Assembly: GCA_016187945.1 (NCBI GenBank)
Contig: JACPIT010000005.1
Span: 434,001-498,000, forward strand
Length of the DNA: 64,000 nucleotides
Direction of reading: 5' to 3'
Source: Opitutia bacterium
Lineage (GTDB): Bacteria > Verrucomicrobiota > Verrucomicrobiia > Opitutales > Opitutaceae
Part shown: piece after piece, positions 17,931 to 27,036 of the stretch
How the letters are laid out: every line of letters begins with the position of its first letter
How positions within the stretch are numbered: the stretch's first letter is position 1
Translations under genes and position numbers: made by a program
Notes under the pieces: generated by a model
Databases searched by the model: none
Told to the model about the DNA's origin: nothing
Seen by the model: only the letters and a program-made list of their open reading frames with translations

Positions 17931-19520
17931 TCATTTTGCCGCGCCCGCTGCCGCGTGCCGCAGCGCCATGCCCGGCCGCGCGCCGGTGTGCTCGCCGTCG
18001 CGAATCACCGCTACGCCGTTCACGAACACCTGCGCGAAACCCACCGCATAGTGATGCGGATCCTTGTAAGTCGACGGATCGCCCACCTTCTCCGCATCGA
18101 ACACCACAACGTCCGCCCAATTTCCCTCCCGCAACACGCCGCGCCCGCGCAGTTGAAAATGCTCCGCCGGCAAACTCGTCATCTTCCGCACCGCATCTTC
18201 GAGCGTGAGCACGTGCAGCTCGCGCACGTAGCGGCCGAGCACGCGGGCGTTGTTGCCGTAGCCGCGGGGGTGGGGGACGCCCTCGCCGAACACGCGCTCG
18301 CCGCTGTCCGACGCGATCATCGTCATCGGATGCTTCATGAACACCTGCAGGTCGTCCTCGGCGATCCCGTGGAAAACACCCTGCGCGCCGCCGCGCCGCT
18401 CGATTTCCAAAATCACCTCGATCTGATCGTCCAACGAATCCGAGCCGCGCAGCTTCCGCGCCGCCTCGACGATGTTCATGCCATTCAGCGTCCCGTCGCC
18501 GCGGAACGATGCGACGACCGCATACCCGTAGTCGACGCGTCCGCGGCCGAGGATGTTGCGCTTCATCTTCGCGACGAGCTCGGCCTTGCGCTTCGGGTCG
18601 GCAAGGATCGCATTGAACGTATCGCTGCCGCCGTCGAACGCCTCATCCGGAATCAACTGCCGCAGCTTCGTGCTCGAAGCCGTGTAGGCATACTGGTCCT
18701 GCCGCACCTGCACGCCATCGGCTCGCGCCTTGTCCAGCACCGCGAGCACCTCAGTCGTGCGGCCCCAGGAGTTTTCACCGGAAAGTTTGATGTGCGAAAC
18801 CTCCGCGCGCACGCCGGCCTCGCGCGCCACGCGCAACACCTCGTCGATGGCCGCGAAAATCTTGCCGCTCTCGCTCCGCATGTGGCTCGCGTAGATGCCG
18901 TCGTAAGGCGCGATCACCTTTGCCAGCTCCACGATCTCCTCGGTCTTCGCAAACGTGCCCGGCAAATAAATCAGGCCCGTCGATAGCCCGACCGCCCCAG
19001 CGCGCATCGCCTGATCGACCAGCCGTTTCATCTCCGCCATTTCCGCCGCCGTCGGGACGCGGTCGAAGATGCCCTTCATTGCCGTTTCACGCACGGTGTT
19101 GTGTCCGATCAGCGTCGCGACGTTCGGCGCCACGCGCTTCGCCTCGATCTCCGCGAAGAACCTGCCGACATCGAGCTTCGAGCCACCGCAGTTGCCGACG
19201 ACGATGCTCGTCACGCCCATCCGGAGGAAGTGTTCCGACAGCGGCAACTTTTCCGCAATGTCGTCGGAGTGCGTATGCACGTCGATGAAGCCCGGCGCGA
19301 CCACGAGCCCGCGGGCATCGACGTGCGTCGTTGCCGAGCCGGTCACGTCGCCGATCTTCGCGATCTTGCCGTCCTTGATCGCGACGTCGGCGACGAACGC
19401 CGGCTTGCCCGTCCCGTCGACCACTCGGCCGCCGGCGATTATCACGTCGTAGTCCGCCGCGCGCACTGCCACCGCCACCACCACGCACGTCGCCGCGAGC
19501 CCAAAGCCAATTCGTTTCAT
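17931..19520 (-). CDS. Exported N-acyl-D-amino-acid deacylase (D-aminoacylase family)
   Basis: 529 residues. A Sec signal peptide (about 1-22, cleavage after V-R-A) precedes an amidohydrolase domain. The metal site PGFIDVHTHSDD, the ASHMRSESG region, VSHIKLSG and DSGERVFGEGVPHPRGYG are typical of the D-aminoacylase subfamily, which releases D-amino acids from N-acyl-D-amino acids. Periplasmic location and the adjacent dipeptide epimerase and DacB suggest use of D-amino acids from murein, although other N-acyl substrates are possible. It follows the epimerase on the same strand with a 155-bp gap that contains a REP pair. Confidence 0.85.
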   Translation of the reverse strand: MKRIGFGLAATCVVVAVAVRAADYDVIIAGGRVVDGTGKPAFVADVAIKDGKIAKIGDVTGSATTHVDARGLVVAPGFIDVHTHSDDIAEKLPLSEHFLRMGVTSIVVGNCGGSKLDVGRFFAEIEAKRVAPNVATLIGHNTVRETAMKGIFDRVPTAAEMAEMKRLVDQAMRAGAVGLSTGLIYLPGTFAKTEEIVELAKVIAPYDGIYASHMRSESGKIFAAIDEVLRVAREAGVRAEVSHIKLSGENSWGRTTEVLAVLDKARADGVQVRQDQYAYTASSTKLRQLIPDEAFDGGSDTFNAILADPKRKAELVAKMKRNILGRGRVDYGYAVVASFRGDGTLNGMNIVEAARKLRGSDSLDDQIEVILEIERRGGAQGVFHGIAEDDLQVFMKHPMTMIASDSGERVFGEGVPHPRGYGNNARVLGRYVRELHVLTLEDAVRKMTSLPAEHFQLRGRGVLREGNWADVVVFDAEKVGDPSTYKDPHHYAVGFAQVFVNGVAVIRDGEHTGARPGMALRHAAAGAAK

Positions 19521-19566
19521 GCGCGCAAGCAGACGCGAATTCCGCCGCAGCGCGAGGCCGTTCCGA

Positions 19567-19679
19567 GTAGCGCCGGTCTTCGACCGGCGAAAATGCGCTC
19601 CCGTCTGCTCCCTTTTTCCGCGTTCGCGAGTTGGGTCCGCCAGCGAGGGGGCTCCAGTCCGGTCAAAGACCGGACCTAC
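19567..19679. repeat. Mixed REP pair, family A facing family B
   Basis: A family A arm (GTAG, then CGCCGGTC-ttc-GACCGGCG, 19567-19589) faces a family B arm on the other strand (19657-19679; GTAGGTCCGGTC core with loop ttt). The TAG of the B arm is the stop codon of the dipeptide epimerase gene. Confidence 0.7.
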
Positions 19680-20782
19680 CTCGGCACCACGCCATGCCCG
19701 CGTTCGATATGAGTCACACTCAACAGGCCGCCGTTCGCGCGATAGCCGCCTTCGAACGGATTTTCCGCGAGGAACCACGGCGTGTCCAAATCCGCGAACT
19801 GAAACCCGCCGAGCCCGCACGCGAAGCACGCGGAAAAAGTCATCGCCAGAATCGACTCGACGTTGCCGCCGATCATCAGCCCGAGGCCGCGCTCGCGCGC
19901 GACGCGCACAATGTCGAGCGCCGCCGCCACGCCGGCCTTCATCAGCTTGATGTTCACGACATCCGCCGCGCGCGCGTCCGCCAGTCGCACGACATCCTCG
20001 CCGGAGCACGCCGCTTCGTCCGCAGCCACGAGCCAACCGCTCTCGTCGCGCAGCATCCGCATGCCGCTCAGGTCATCCTTCGGCAGCCACTGTTCGAGCA
20101 GCGCCGGCGTGATTTTCGCCGCGCGCAATCCCTTCACGAGTTCGCGCGCATGCTCGCGCGAGATGCCGGCGTTGCCATCGAGGATCAGCGGTGCGTCCGG
20201 AGCCGCCGCGGCGATCGCGCCCACGCGTTCGAGATCGTGCATCGCCCCCTTCGCCCCACCGACCTTCACTTTGATCTGCCGGATGCCGCGCGCGCGGATC
20301 GCGCGTGCATCCTCGGCCGCCTGCGATGCCGTGCCAGTCGTTACGGTCATGTCGGTTTCGAGCATCGTGCCCGCGCCGCCGAAAAATTTCCAGAGCGGCT
20401 CGCCGCGCTGCCGCGTGAGCGCATCGAGCAGCGCCATCTCGAAGGCGCATTGCGCCGACCCGCATTGCGCCCCGCCGGCGTCGCGCGCCCAGCGGGCGAC
20501 CGCGAGCCAGTCGCTCGCATCGCGACCGACGACCGCGCCGCACATGGCCGCGAGCGCGCGCAGCACGTCGGCTTGCGTCTCGCCGTTGTAGGGCGGCAGG
20601 GGAGCGGCTTCGCCGTAACCGGCGGTGCCGTCAGCCAGCTCGACGCGGGCGAGGACGTTATTCGCCGCCGGTTGCGCGCCGCCGGAAATGCCGAACGGCA
20701 CGAAGAGCGGAATGTCGAGCGGCGAGAACGTCAGGTCGCGGACGAGAAGAGGGGCACCCACGGCGCGAGAGCAGAGTCCCAC
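19676..20782 (-). CDS. Dipeptide epimerase (enolase superfamily, L-Ala-D/L-Glu epimerase-like)
   Basis: About 361-368 residues. The N-terminal capping domain has GYGEAAPLPPYNGET. The barrel has the K-x-K pair (IKVKVG), metal ligands in LILDGNAG, E in LLEQWLPKDD, D in VAADEA, and the second catalytic lysine in VNIKLMKAG. This arrangement marks the MLE subgroup, in which L-Ala-D/L-Glu epimerases interconvert murein-derived dipeptides. Starts are GTG at 20782 or at 20761. The stop TAG is provided by a REP element. A second, diverged epimerase lies at 53611-54636. Confidence 0.85.
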   Translation of the reverse strand: MGLCSRAVGAPLLVRDLTFSPLDIPLFVPFGISGGAQPAANNVLARVELADGTAGYGEAAPLPPYNGETQADVLRALAAMCGAVVGRDASDWLAVARWARDAGGAQCGSAQCAFEMALLDALTRQRGEPLWKFFGGAGTMLETDMTVTTGTASQAAEDARAIRARGIRQIKVKVGGAKGAMHDLERVGAIAAAAPDAPLILDGNAGISREHARELVKGLRAAKITPALLEQWLPKDDLSGMRMLRDESGWLVAADEAACSGEDVVRLADARAADVVNIKLMKAGVAAALDIVRVARERGLGLMIGGNVESILAMTFSACFACGLGGFQFADLDTPWFLAENPFEGGYRANGGLLSVTHIERGHGVVPR

Positions 20783-20838
20783 GCTTGCGTGCAGGCAAGT
20801 CGCGCGACCCTAGCCGAAAGGCCGACGCTCCTGCTGCA

Positions 20839-20861
20839 TTTGTAGCCAAATAGACTACAAA
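20839..20861. promoter_or_regulatory. Operator-like dyad TTTGTAG-N9-CTACAAA
   Basis: A perfect 7-bp inverted repeat in an AT-rich patch, 56 bp upstream of the epimerase start on the minus strand and within the 340-bp divergent region shared with dacB. Arm length and spacing suit a dimeric repressor; which one is unknown. Confidence 0.5.
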
Positions 20862-20969
20862 CAGGTCCGGGGTTCGCGGGTGAATCCTGGGGCGCGATGC
20901 GCACTTTTCATCGAGGCCGACCTAGACGAACGGCCTCGCTCCGCTCGCGGCGAGCGCCAGCGCAGCGAC

Positions 20970-21039
20970 GTAGCAGCCGACGTGAGGAGGCTGGGTGAAA
21001 CAGCGCCGCGCTCGACAGCCTCCTCACGTCGGCTGCTAC
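20970..21039. repeat. REP-like pair, family E, with perfect 24-bp arms
   Basis: The arm that starts GTAGCAGCCGACGTGAGG (20970-20993) is repeated as its exact reverse complement at 21016-21039, ending CTAC, around a 22-bp spacer. It fills the dacB upstream region. Outside this element and the dyad at 20839, 20783-21124 shows no gene. Confidence 0.75.
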
Positions 21040-21124
21040 GGAACAAGCGGAGTGCACGCTTAGCCGAACGGCCGGGCGCTCCGGCGTTGCCTCGCGCGGG
21101 ACGCTCTGACTGAGTGCGCGCGCG

Positions 21125-22603
21125 ATGACGCTCTTACCCCGTCTGCTGCTCGTGTTGGTTGCGTTCGCCAGCTCCGCGCTTCTGCGCGCTGCCGCATTGT
21201 CGGAAGAAATGGCCGCGTTCCTCGCGCAGCCGCGGTTCGACGGCGCGATGTGGGGCGTGGAAGTCGTTTCGCTCGACAGCGGGCAAACGCTTTTCGCGCA
21301 CCAGCCGCATCTCCGCCTCTCTCCCGCGTCGAACGCGAAACTCTACGTCGGCGCGCTCGCGCTTGCGCGGCTTGGCGGCGACTACCGCATTCGCACGCCG
21401 CTGCTGGCCACCGCGGCCGTGACAGCGGCGGGAGAACTTCCCGGCGATCTCGTCGTCGCCGGACGCGGCGATCCGAGTTGGGGCGCGCGGGAGAAAAAGC
21501 CGGCGTTCCCGTCGGTGTTCGCGCCGTTCGTCGAGGCGCTCCGGCACGCGGGGGTGAAACGCATTCGTGGCGATGTTGTGGCCGACGGGACTTGGTTGCG
21601 GCAGCCGCCCGACGGCGCGGGCTGGACGGTGGACGACATGAATTTCGACTACGGCACCGAGATTTCCGGGATCACTCTGTTCGACAACTTCGTCGAACTC
21701 CGCGTCACGCCCGGTGCGAAACCCGGCGAGCCTTGCGCGTTCGAGGTGCTCGAACCGCTTTCCGGACTGACGTTCGTCAACCACACGCGCACGCTCGCCG
21801 CCGGCGCCACCGCGACGGTGGAAACGCGACGGAACGCCGGCACGACCGTCGTCGAAATCATCGGCGGCGTCGCGGTAGACGCGAAGTCCGCAAAAACCGA
21901 AGCGCCCGTCCCGCGTCCGGCACAATGGTTCGCCGTCGCGTTGAAGGCCGCGCTTGAGCGCGCGGGCATCCGCGTCGACGGAGAGGCGCGCAGCCTCGTC
22001 TGGCCCGAAACGCCCGCGCGCGCCGGCGTGCGGCTCGGCGAAATCGTTTCGCCGCCGCTGCGCGAACTCGTCGCGGGTTTCATGAAGCCGTCGCAGAATC
22101 TCGAGACCGATCTCGTGTTCGGCCACCTCGGCGAATCGCGTCGCACCGCCGACACGCCAGCGGAAAAACGCAGCGACGATCTCGCGCTCGACGCGCTGAA
22201 GGAATTCGCGCGCGAAGTCGGCATCGCGCCGAACGATCTGGTTTTCGAAGAGGGCTCGGGTCTCTCGCGCAACAATCTCACCACGGCCGACGCCACGACG
22301 CGCTTGCTCGCTTTCATGGCGAAGCATCGCGAGACCGACGCGTTTCTCGCCTCGCTGCCGATCGCCGGCGTCGACGGCTCGCTGCACCGGCGCATGAAGG
22401 GCACCGCCGCCGAAAACAATGTTCGCGCGAAGACCGGCGGCCTCCGGTGGGCGGCGTCGCTCTCGGGCTATGCGACGCTCGGCACGGGCGAGCGCGTGGC
22501 ATTCAGTTTTATGCTCAACCGCCACGTCGCCGCCGAAGGCCGGCGGGCGTGGAAGGAAATCGACGACCTCACCGTGATCCTCGCCCACCATGGCCACCCG
22601 TAA
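21125..22603 (+). CDS. dacB: D-alanyl-D-alanine carboxypeptidase/endopeptidase (PBP4 type)
   Basis: 492 residues with a signal peptide (about 1-23, ending R-A-A-A). It is a class C penicillin-binding protein: SxxK is S69-N-A-K72, SxN is S-R-N in EEGSGLSRNNLTT, and KTG is in RAKTGGLRWAASLSGY. A large inserted domain between SxxK and SxN is typical of DacB. It trims pentapeptides and can cut cross-links in periplasmic murein, which supplies fragments for the recycling genes in this window. Its last 14 bp overlap the next gene. Confidence 0.92.
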   Translation: MTLLPRLLLVLVAFASSALLRAAALSEEMAAFLAQPRFDGAMWGVEVVSLDSGQTLFAHQPHLRLSPASNAKLYVGALALARLGGDYRIRTPLLATAAVTAAGELPGDLVVAGRGDPSWGAREKKPAFPSVFAPFVEALRHAGVKRIRGDVVADGTWLRQPPDGAGWTVDDMNFDYGTEISGITLFDNFVELRVTPGAKPGEPCAFEVLEPLSGLTFVNHTRTLAAGATATVETRRNAGTTVVEIIGGVAVDAKSAKTEAPVPRPAQWFAVALKAALERAGIRVDGEARSLVWPETPARAGVRLGEIVSPPLRELVAGFMKPSQNLETDLVFGHLGESRRTADTPAEKRSDDLALDALKEFAREVGIAPNDLVFEEGSGLSRNNLTTADATTRLLAFMAKHRETDAFLASLPIAGVDGSLHRRMKGTAAENNVRAKTGGLRWAASLSGYATLGTGERVAFSFMLNRHVAAEGRRAWKEIDDLTVILAHHGHP

Positions 22604-23516
22604 CGCCGCCCGCCTCCTCGTCCTCCTCGCTCTCGCGCTCTCGTTCGTCCGCGCCGGCGAGCCGATCGTGTTCGGCGCGATCGAAACGCAGACCGCTGCC
22701 GGACCGTTGCGCGGCCTATGGGCGAAAATTCATCTCGGCGATCCCGCCATCCGCGTCGGCGCGACCGAGCCGATCGCGCCCGGCGCGGGCGACCCGGCAG
22801 GCACGGAGGTGAAACTCCTCCCGGTGAACGAGTGGGCGCTCGCGAACGACGCGACCCTCGCCTTGAACGCGAGTTTCTTTGCGATGATCGACCCGAAGCC
22901 CGGTCCCGGCGAAGACAAGGTGCGCTACACGACGGGTGCGGCGTCGGACATTCGCGGCTTGAGCAAAGGTTCGCACGGCCTCGTTTCGCCGGCGCGCGAA
23001 ATCGACGGGCGCGGCGATCCCGCTCTGCTGATTTATGCGGACCACGCGCGCGTCACCTACGCGCGCGCGACGGATCTCGACGGCGTGGTGTGCGCGGTCG
23101 CCGGCCTCGGGCCGACCGACGATCGCAAGCAACCGGGCACGCTGCTCGTCGAGGCCGGCCGCAACGCCGGAGCGACAGCGCGGGTTTCGCCAAAAGTCCG
23201 CCATCCGCGCACGGCTGCGGGCGTCACGGCGGACGGCAGGACGCTGATCCTCCTGGCGGTCGATGGTCGCCAGCCGGGCGTCAGCGTCGGCGCGACGCTC
23301 CCGGAGATGGCGGACTTGATGATCGAACTCGGTGCGCGCGATGCCGTGGCGCTCGACGGTGGCGGCTCGACTTCGTTTTTTTTGAAGCGCTCCGACGGCA
23401 CGTTGCTCACGAACAAGCCGAGCGACGGCAACTGGCGCCCCGTCGGCAATCACCTCGGCGTGTGGGCGAGCTGGCCGAAGCAGGCGCAACCAGCAGCGAC
23501 GAACAACAAGCCGTGA
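22590..23516 (+). CDS. Phosphodiester glycosidase family (NAGPA-domain) exported protein
   Basis: 308 residues with a signal peptide (about 1-22). The NAGPA/DUF2233 core shows LALNASFFAM, HPRTAAGVTADGRTLILLAVDGRQPGVSVGATL and ALDGGGSTSFF, the typical order of the family. Members remove GlcNAc from phosphodiesters or act on cell-wall glycans; the substrate here is unknown. The gene starts inside dacB (14-bp overlap), so the two are translationally coupled and may act together on the envelope. Confidence 0.85.
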   Translation: MATRNAARLLVLLALALSFVRAGEPIVFGAIETQTAAGPLRGLWAKIHLGDPAIRVGATEPIAPGAGDPAGTEVKLLPVNEWALANDATLALNASFFAMIDPKPGPGEDKVRYTTGAASDIRGLSKGSHGLVSPAREIDGRGDPALLIYADHARVTYARATDLDGVVCAVAGLGPTDDRKQPGTLLVEAGRNAGATARVSPKVRHPRTAAGVTADGRTLILLAVDGRQPGVSVGATLPEMADLMIELGARDAVALDGGGSTSFFLKRSDGTLLTNKPSDGNWRPVGNHLGVWASWPKQAQPAATNNKP

Positions 23517-23540
23517 ACGCAGGTGGCGATCGGCTTGTGG

Positions 23541-23612
23541 GTAGGGCGCGACCGCTGGGCGCGCCGGGAAAGTGTTGCCGTCTTCGCGGCGGGCCCAGCG
23601 GTCCCGCCCTAC
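23541..23612. repeat. REP-like pair, family C
   Basis: The arm starting GTAGGGCGCGACCGCTGG at 23541 faces the arm ending AGCGGTCCCGCCCTAC at 23612. The arms differ at a few stem positions (GCGCG against GCGGG). The pair lies between the phosphodiester glycosidase and NagX-like genes. Confidence 0.75.
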
Positions 23613-23649
23613 CTCACGTGACGGACATCGGCTACGGTCCTTTCGCCAG

Positions 23650-24792
23650 ATGAAAACCACCGACCGCCTCGTTTCCCTCGACGCGTTTCGCGGTGCCACG
23701 ATCGCGGGGATGCTGCTCGTGAACAACCCCGGCACGTGGAGCGCCGTCTACGCGCCGCTGCTGCACGCGCCGTGGCACGGGTGGACGTTCACCGACACGA
23801 TTTTTCCGAGTTTTCTGTGGATCGTCGGCGTGTCGCTCACGCTGTCGACGGCGCGGCGCGTCGAGGCCGGCGCGGATCGCGCGGCGCTGTTTCGCCACGC
23901 GCTGCAACGCGCGGCGATCATCTTCGGGCTCGGGCTGCTGCTGAACGCGTTTCCGTTCGGGCTGATGCCGGCGCACCACTTCGATCTGGCGACGCTGCGC
24001 CTGCCCGGCGTGCTGCAACGCATCGCGATGTGCTACCTGGGCGCGACGGCGATTTTCCTGCGCACGAGCTGGCGCGGACAACTCGCGTGGACCGTCGCGC
24101 TGCTGGCGGGTTACTGGGCGCTGCTCACGCTCGTGCCGGTGCCCGGCCACGGCGCGGGCGTGCTCGCGCCGACGGGCAATCTTGCGTGGTGGATCGATGC
24201 GCACCTGCTCGCCGGCCACACGTGGTCGGGCGCGCCGGCGCAGGGCTTCGATCCCGAGGGCGTGCTCTCGACGTTGCCGGCGGTCGCGACGGTGCTGTGC
24301 GGAGCGCTCGCGGGGCAATGGCTGCGGGTGCGGCGCGAACCGGTGAAGATTTCACTCGGCCTGATGGCGGCGGGCGTCGTGCTGCTCGCGCTCGGCGCGT
24401 GGTGGGGAAATGTTTTTCCGCTGAACAAGAACCTGTGGACGAGTTCCTACGTCGTGTTCATGGCCGGCTGGTCGGCGCTGTGGCTTGGCGTTTTTCACTG
24501 GGCGATCGACGTGCGCGGCTGGCGCGCGTGGGCGCTGCCGTTCACGATCTACGGCATGAACGCGCTGGCGATGTTCGTGCTCGCGGGGCTCGTCGCGCGG
24601 ATGCTCGGACTGATCCAGTGGACGAACGCGGCGGGCGCGAAGGTCACGCTGAAAGGCGCGCTCTACGACGGCGGTTTCGCGTCGTGGCTCGCGCCGCGCG
24701 CGGCGTCGCTGACGTTCGCGGTGTGCTTCGTGCTGGTGTTCCTCGCCCTCGCGTGGGCGATGTGGCGGCGGAAGTGGTTCGTGAAGGTGTGA
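23650..24792 (+). CDS. NagX-like membrane acyltransferase (DUF5009/DUF1624)
   Basis: 380 residues with about ten membrane segments. The N-terminal R-L-V-S-L-D-A-F-R-G and HAPWHGWTFTDTIFPSFLWIVGVSL are signatures of the family related to heparan-alpha-glucosaminide N-acetyltransferase, often called NagX in bacteria and found with amino-sugar genes. It may acetylate or transport glucosamine-type sugars across the inner membrane. The ATG is chosen because family members begin directly with this motif. It converges with the NagB-LmbE fusion gene, which supports a role in amino-sugar metabolism. Confidence 0.8.
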   Translation: MKTTDRLVSLDAFRGATIAGMLLVNNPGTWSAVYAPLLHAPWHGWTFTDTIFPSFLWIVGVSLTLSTARRVEAGADRAALFRHALQRAAIIFGLGLLLNAFPFGLMPAHHFDLATLRLPGVLQRIAMCYLGATAIFLRTSWRGQLAWTVALLAGYWALLTLVPVPGHGAGVLAPTGNLAWWIDAHLLAGHTWSGAPAQGFDPEGVLSTLPAVATVLCGALAGQWLRVRREPVKISLGLMAAGVVLLALGAWWGNVFPLNKNLWTSSYVVFMAGWSALWLGVFHWAIDVRGWRAWALPFTIYGMNALAMFVLAGLVARMLGLIQWTNAAGAKVTLKGALYDGGFASWLAPRAASLTFAVCFVLVFLALAWAMWRRKWFVKV

Positions 24793-24867
24793 GCGCGGTT
24801 GCCGGGCAGCGCCGGCTGGAGCGGCGATATGATGTCGCCGTTCCGGGGCTGCGAGAGGGACGATTTC

Positions 24868-26835
24868 TCAAAACGCGCCGCTCTTGACGAAATCGTCGGC
24901 CGCGTAGCGGCGGAAGGCTTCGATCGCTTCGTATTCGGCGAGGCCGAGGGCGTTGTAGGCCTGGGCGAGGCGGCGGCTGCGATCCTCGGTGCGCTGCCAG
25001 AATTCGCGCCGGTCTTCGCCGAGGAAGAGCGCCTGGTCCTTTTGCGTCTCGTGGCGGAAAATCGCGCGGCGGCGGCGCAGCACTTCCTGCGGGCTGAGCG
25101 GCACGGCCAGGTCGATTTCATCGAGCGGCCACTCGGCCCACGCCCCGCGGTAGAGCCAGAGCTCGCTCTGGTCGAGCCAGGCGGATTTCTCCGCGGCGGC
25201 TTGCGCGAGCGCGTCGCGCAGAACGTGCAGGCATTGGCGGTGTGTGCCGTGCGGATCGTCGAGATCGCCCGCAGCGTAGACGAGATGCGGCTGCACTTGC
25301 TCGAGGACGCGACGCAGGCACGCGACGTCTTCGGCGCCGTAGCGGCGCGAGCGCGGCGCGGCGCCGTAGAACGGCAGGTCGAGGAAATGCAGGCGGCTCT
25401 CCGGCACGCCGCAGACGCGCGCGGCCGAGATCGCCTCGTGCCGGCGGATGAGCCCCTTCCAGCGCGAGAGTTCGGTCGACGGCGCGACGGTGCCAGCGGT
25501 GAGTTCGCCGCAAATCGCGTCGAGTCGCGCGCGGTTGGTCGTGTCGATGAGTCCGCTGTCGCGCACGAAGGCCAGCACGCGCCACGCGGCTTCATCGGTG
25601 ACCGCGTTGGCGCCGGAGACTTCGTAGGCGATGTGGACTTCGTGGCCTTGGTCGACGAGACGGCAGAGCGTGCCGCCCATCGAGATGACGTCGTCGTCGG
25701 GATGCGGCGAGAGCACGAGCACGCGTTTCGGAAACACGTTGGCCGACTTCGCACGGAGCGGGCGCACGGGGGCGTCGCCGGGCTTGGCGCGCTTCGGATC
25801 GCGTCCGCCGGGCCAGCCGGTGATCGTGTGCTGCATTTGGTAGAAGCCGATGAGGTTCGCCTCGTAGGCGGAGCCGTGCGTGCGGATCAAATCCTGCAGG
25901 CCGGCCTCGTTGTAGTCGTCGTCGGTGAGCTTGAGGATCGGCTTCTGGCGCAGTTGCGAAAGCCACAGAATGGCGCGGCGTGTCATGCGCTCGTCCCACG
26001 CGAGGCCCTGTTCCTCGAGCGGGCCGAGCAACCACGGCGTGCGGAAGCGCGTGAGCGAGCCCGCCGCGGCGGTGTCGACCACGAAGGTCGCGTCCGCGTG
26101 CTCCTGCAGAAACGACGCGGTGACGTGCGAGCTGACCTCGGCTTCGATCGCGGCTCGCACGATGTCGGCCTTGTGCTGGCCCCACGCCATGAGGATGAGG
26201 CGGCGGGCGTTGAGGATGGAGCGCACGCCCATCGTGATCGCGTAGCGCGGCGTATGCGCGTCGCCGCCGAAATCGCCCGCGGCGTCGCGGCGCGTGAGCG
26301 GATCGAGCGCGACCAGGCGCGTGAGCGAGTGGCGCGGGCTGCCCGGCTCGTTGAAACCGATGTGGCCGGTGCGGCCGATGCCGAGGATCTGGATGTCGAT
26401 GCCGCCGGCGGTGCGGATCGCCTCCTCGTAAGCGGCGCAATGCGCGTCGACCTCCGCCTTCGGCACGACGCCGGACGGCACGTGGGTGCGCGCGGGGTCG
26501 ACGTCGATGTGGTCGAACAGGTGCTGCTGCATGAAACGCCGGTAGCTCTGCGGGTGCGTCGGCGGCAGCGCGAAATACTCGTCGAGGTTGAACGTGGTGA
26601 CGTTCTTGAAGCTCAGGCCTTCCTCGCGGTGCAAGCGCACGAGTTCGGCGTAGACGCTGACGGGGGTGGAGCCGGTGGCGAGGCCGAGCACGCAGGTGCG
26701 GCCCTCCTGCGCGCGGGCGCGGATGAGCCCGGCGATCTCGGCGGCGACGGCGCGCGAGGCGTCGCGGCTGTGCGCGAAGACGGAGATCGGCGCATGTTCG
26801 AAGCGGCAGCGTTCGAGCAGGGGAAGCGAGTTCAT
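24868..26835 (-). CDS. nagB: Glucosamine-6-phosphate deaminase fused to a PIG-L/LmbE deacetylase domain
   Basis: 655 residues. Residues about 15-290 are a NagB domain: LGLATGSTP, TTFNLDEYFAL with catalytic D85, and GIGRTGHIGFNEPG (152-165). Residues about 368-655 are a PIG-L/LmbE domain with the zinc motif P-H-P-D-D-D (377-382) and later conserved histidines. This two-domain architecture is known as a glucosamine-6-phosphate deaminase-like protein. NagB converts GlcN-6-P to Fru-6-P and ammonia. The LmbE part is a good candidate for the preceding N-deacetylation of GlcNAc-6-P, since no NagA is seen (inference). The gene diverges from an AraC regulator. Confidence 0.9.
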   Translation of the reverse strand: MNSLPLLERCRFEHAPISVFAHSRDASRAVAAEIAGLIRARAQEGRTCVLGLATGSTPVSVYAELVRLHREEGLSFKNVTTFNLDEYFALPPTHPQSYRRFMQQHLFDHIDVDPARTHVPSGVVPKAEVDAHCAAYEEAIRTAGGIDIQILGIGRTGHIGFNEPGSPRHSLTRLVALDPLTRRDAAGDFGGDAHTPRYAITMGVRSILNARRLILMAWGQHKADIVRAAIEAEVSSHVTASFLQEHADATFVVDTAAAGSLTRFRTPWLLGPLEEQGLAWDERMTRRAILWLSQLRQKPILKLTDDDYNEAGLQDLIRTHGSAYEANLIGFYQMQHTITGWPGGRDPKRAKPGDAPVRPLRAKSANVFPKRVLVLSPHPDDDVISMGGTLCRLVDQGHEVHIAYEVSGANAVTDEAAWRVLAFVRDSGLIDTTNRARLDAICGELTAGTVAPSTELSRWKGLIRRHEAISAARVCGVPESRLHFLDLPFYGAAPRSRRYGAEDVACLRRVLEQVQPHLVYAAGDLDDPHGTHRQCLHVLRDALAQAAAEKSAWLDQSELWLYRGAWAEWPLDEIDLAVPLSPQEVLRRRRAIFRHETQKDQALFLGEDRREFWQRTEDRSRRLAQAYNALGLAEYEAIEAFRRYAADDFVKSGAF

Positions 26836-27004
26836 GGGAAGAGGGGAGCGGTGCGGGGAAAGTGGTTTTGTCGTGGCGAGACCCGCGAAGCGGACCGTGG
26901 CGATCCGGCTGGATCGCTGCGTCGCCGCCTGGCGGCGGCTCCTCGCGGGAACAGATCGAAGAAGGGCCTCACAGAATAGGGCTCGCACTCGTTCCTACAA
27001 CTAG

Positions 27005-27036
27005 CAGAAACGACGAAGTTTTTGACGAAAATGCCA
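27005..27036 (+). promoter_or_regulatory. Direct-repeat operator candidate S1 at the araC-type gene start
   Basis: GACGAA at 27012-27017 and 27024-27029, separated by gttttt, with flanks shared with sites at 30914 and 34157. The second half-site ends just before the regulator's ATG at 27031, a position suited to autoregulation. It is also about 170 bp upstream of the divergent nagB fusion. Confidence 0.6.

Noticed and set aside
20839-20861. Assignment of the dyad as a BlaI/MecI operator
   Set aside because: Classic operators have half-sites in the order CTACA then TGTAG close together; here the order is TGTAG then CTACA with a 9-bp spacer.
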